Origin: Paraburkholderia youngii
GTDB lineage: Bacteria; Pseudomonadota; Gammaproteobacteria; Burkholderiales; Burkholderiaceae
Direction: 5' to 3'
Length of the DNA stretch: 64,000 bases
Assembly (NCBI RefSeq): GCF_013366925.1
Contig: NZ_JAALDK010000001.1
Span: 2,053,089 to 2,117,088 of the forward strand
The notes below the pieces were generated by a model, which saw only the letters and a list, made by a program, of their open reading frames with translations, was not told where the DNA came from and ran no database searches. Shown here in pieces: positions 62,026 to 64,000 of this stretch. The translations under genes and the position numbers were made by a program. How positions within the stretch are numbered: the stretch's first letter is position 1; each line of letters begins with the position of its first letter.

Positions 62026-64000
62026 TCACGCCCGCTCGAGCGCCGCCATCTCCCGCACGACCACCAGCAGCACCGAAAGACTCGCGCCACCCGTCGCACG
62101 CAAATCGGTCAGCAGACGCGTATAACGCTCGAGCTGCGCCGCGCGTTTCTCGCGCCACGTTTGCACCAGCGAATCGGGCGTCGACGCATCGGTCGCGCCA
62201 GCCAACGCGCTCGTGGTCAGCGCGCGCTTGAGGCGTGCGAGTTCAGCGAGCGCCGATGCGCGCGCGAGCATGTCCCAATGCGTCGGCGCCGGCAACGAAG
62301 CGGCGCGCTCGCTGATCCAGCTGTAGTTCAGCAGCGTGCCGAGCGCGAAGTAGACGCCCGCGACCTGTTCGAGATTGCGCTCGCACGTCGACGCGACTTC
62401 GGCGATATCGAGCAGCGCGGCCGACACCTCGCCGCTCGCGATCCGCACCGCGAGATCGCTATCGACACCCGCATCGACGAACGCCCGCTGCCGCTCCGAC
62501 AACGCTTCGAGATCAGCGGCCGGCAACAGCGCCGGCCATTGCGGCGCGAGACGCTGCGCGGCATCGCGACAGCGTGCGAGCAGGCCGCTCACGTCGCCGT
62601 TGGCTGCGCCCGTTTGCAGATGCCGCAGGAACCACAGCGCCGAACGTTCGACGAGCCGCGCGACCTCTGCGAACATGCGCGCCTGCACGTCGTCGGCGAC
62701 GCGGTTGTCGAGCGCGTCGATGCTGCGCCAGATCTGATCGAGATCGAACACGTCGCGCGCCATGATGCACGCACGCACGATGTCGCCGGGCTGCGCATCG
62801 GTCTCCTCCATCAGCCGATGCACGAACTCGCAGCCGACGCGATTCACGAGCGCATTGGTCAGATGCGTCGCGAGGATTTCACGGCGCAGCGGATGGCGCT
62901 GCATCGGTTCGCGGAAACGCTGCCGCAGCGGCTTCGGAAAGTACTCGATCAGCATGTCGCTGACGAGCGGGTCCTCCGGCATCGACGATTCGAGCAGCGC
63001 GTCATAGAGCCACATCTTGCTGTACGCGAGCAGCACCGCGCGCTCGGGTGTCGTCAGTCCCTGCTTCGCGGCCGCACGCTCGGCGACGTCTTCGTCGGTA
63101 GGCAGAAACTCGATCACGCGATTGAGCCGCCCCGCCTTCTCCAGATAGCGCATCAAACGCGTTTCGGCATCGAGCAGCTCGACGCCGAAGCGGCCCGCGA
63201 TCGACAAGGCCTGCGTCTGGTAGTAGTTGTCCGTCAGCACGAGCAGACCGACTTCATCGGTCATTTCTGCAAGCAGCGCATTGCGCTGCTTCTCCGTCAT
63301 CTCGCCATCGGCGACGACGAGACCCAGCAGAATCTTGATGTTGACCTCGTGATCCGAGCAATCGACACCGGCCGAATTGTCGATCGCATCGGTATTGATG
63401 CGGCCGCCGTGCTGCGCGAACTCGATGCGGCCGAGTTGCGTCAAGCCGAGATTGCCGCCCTCGGCCACCACCTTGCAGCGCAGGTCGGCACCGTTCACGC
63501 GGATCGCGTCGTTCGCACGATCGCCCGCCTGCTGGTTGGTCTCAAGGCTCGCCTTCACGTAGGTGCCGATGCCGCCGTTATAAAGCAGATCGACCGGCGC
63601 CTGCAGAATCACCCGCATCAGCTCGGCCGGCGACAGCGCCGCGGCGCTGGTGCCGAGCGCCGCCTGCACCGCCGGCGACAACGGAATCGTCTTCGCGCTG
63701 CGCGGGAACACGCCGCCGCCCGCCGAGATCAGCGACGGATCGTAATCCGCCCAGCTGGAGCGGTCGAGCATGAAGAGCCGCGCACGTTCCGCCATGCTCG
63801 CGGCGGGATCGGGATTCGGATCGAGGAAGATATGGCGGTGATCGAACGCGGCGAGCAGCTTGATATGCGCAGACAGCAGCATGCCGTTGCCGAACACGTC
63901 GCCCGACATGTCGCCGACACCGACCACCGTGAAGTCCTGGCTCTGCGTGTCGACGCCCATTTCGCGGAAGTGCCGCTTGACCGACTCCCACGCGCCGCGC
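62026..64000 (-). CDS. gdhB: NAD-specific glutamate dehydrogenase, large (180 kDa) class, C-terminal part
   Basis: This is the C-terminal roughly 657 residues of the giant NAD-dependent glutamate dehydrogenase, which oxidises glutamate to 2-oxoglutarate and ammonia. The reading frame stays open to the right edge (GAWESVKRHFREMGVDTQ), so the N-terminal 900 or so residues lie outside. Family sequences include VVGVGDMSGDVFGNGMLLS, the dinucleotide-binding stretch, HIFLDPNPD, and the substrate-site region TYVKASLETNQQAGDRANDAIRVNG. The long helical C-terminus (ALLPAADLEALSERQRAF onward) is typical of the L-GDH180 class. The stop is the TGA at 62026-62028. Confidence 0.93.
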   Translation of the reverse strand, partial: RGAWESVKRHFREMGVDTQSQDFTVVGVGDMSGDVFGNGMLLSAHIKLLAAFDHRHIFLDPNPDPAASMAERARLFMLDRSSWADYDPSLISAGGGVFPRSAKTIPLSPAVQAALGTSAAALSPAELMRVILQAPVDLLYNGGIGTYVKASLETNQQAGDRANDAIRVNGADLRCKVVAEGGNLGLTQLGRIEFAQHGGRINTDAIDNSAGVDCSDHEVNIKILLGLVVADGEMTEKQRNALLAEMTDEVGLLVLTDNYYQTQALSIAGRFGVELLDAETRLMRYLEKAGRLNRVIEFLPTDEDVAERAAAKQGLTTPERAVLLAYSKMWLYDALLESSMPEDPLVSDMLIEYFPKPLRQRFREPMQRHPLRREILATHLTNALVNRVGCEFVHRLMEETDAQPGDIVRACIMARDVFDLDQIWRSIDALDNRVADDVQARMFAEVARLVERSALWFLRHLQTGAANGDVSGLLARCRDAAQRLAPQWPALLPAADLEALSERQRAFVDAGVDSDLAVRIASGEVSAALLDIAEVASTCERNLEQVAGVYFALGTLLNYSWISERAASLPAPTHWDMLARASALAELARLKRALTTSALAGATDASTPDSLVQTWREKRAAQLERYTRLLTDLRATGGASLSVLLVVVREMAALERA

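Overview
The window is a GC-rich chromosomal segment with a high coding density, most consistent with the Burkholderia/Paraburkholderia group of Betaproteobacteria. The evidence for this is an llpE-ceoAB-opcM type efflux operon with a divergent LysR gene, a DUF4148 protein, a large two-partner-secretion (TpsA) adhesin-toxin with an extended signal peptide, flhDC, and a 180 kDa-class NAD-glutamate dehydrogenase. No rRNA, tRNA, CRISPR array, intact IS or prophage was recognised.

Left third (1-23 kb) is catabolic. A fructose/ribose-type sugar ABC transporter with a ROK regulator is followed by a bifunctional penicillin-binding protein. Next comes a GbpR-like LysR gene divergent from an L-2-keto-3-deoxyarabonate dehydratase, then an amine/amino-acid oxidase-like flavoprotein. 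A quinate/shikimate module follows: TetR regulator, MFS carrier, NAD-type quinate/shikimate dehydrogenase, type II dehydroquinase and a divergent 3-dehydroshikimate dehydratase. A 21-bp palindrome lies in the divergent intergenic region. A 4-hydroxyproline operon (epimerase plus three dehydrogenase subunits, with a PAS-AraC regulator) is next. Together these suggest growth on plant-derived compounds (inference).

Middle (23-45 kb): an orphan response regulator with a degenerate receiver, two MFS carriers, and a group of small enzymes (DoxX, VOC, RbsD/FucU, NTF2-like). A RelE/HigB-type toxin-antitoxin pair lies between the NTF2-like gene and an MmyB-type XRE regulator; the regulator and the NTF2-like gene share a nearly identical palindromic operator. 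Then come a GNAT acetyltransferase, flhDC behind a long AT-rich leader, an Nramp metal transporter, a DszC/SfnB-like flavoenzyme, and the tripartite RND efflux operon with its LysR regulator.

Right third (45-64 kb) is dominated by a leftward two-partner-secretion/contact-dependent-inhibition-like locus. It holds an 8.6-kb tpsA, an overlapping small two-helix membrane protein in the immunity position, a decayed tpsB fragment, a leader ORF, a methyltransferase coupled to an intact tpsB, and then a CsgG-DUF4810-DUF799 lipoprotein triad. This is the most unusual part of the window. It is followed by an aldo-keto reductase, a cation-diffusion facilitator and the C-terminal part of NAD-glutamate dehydrogenase, which runs off the right edge.
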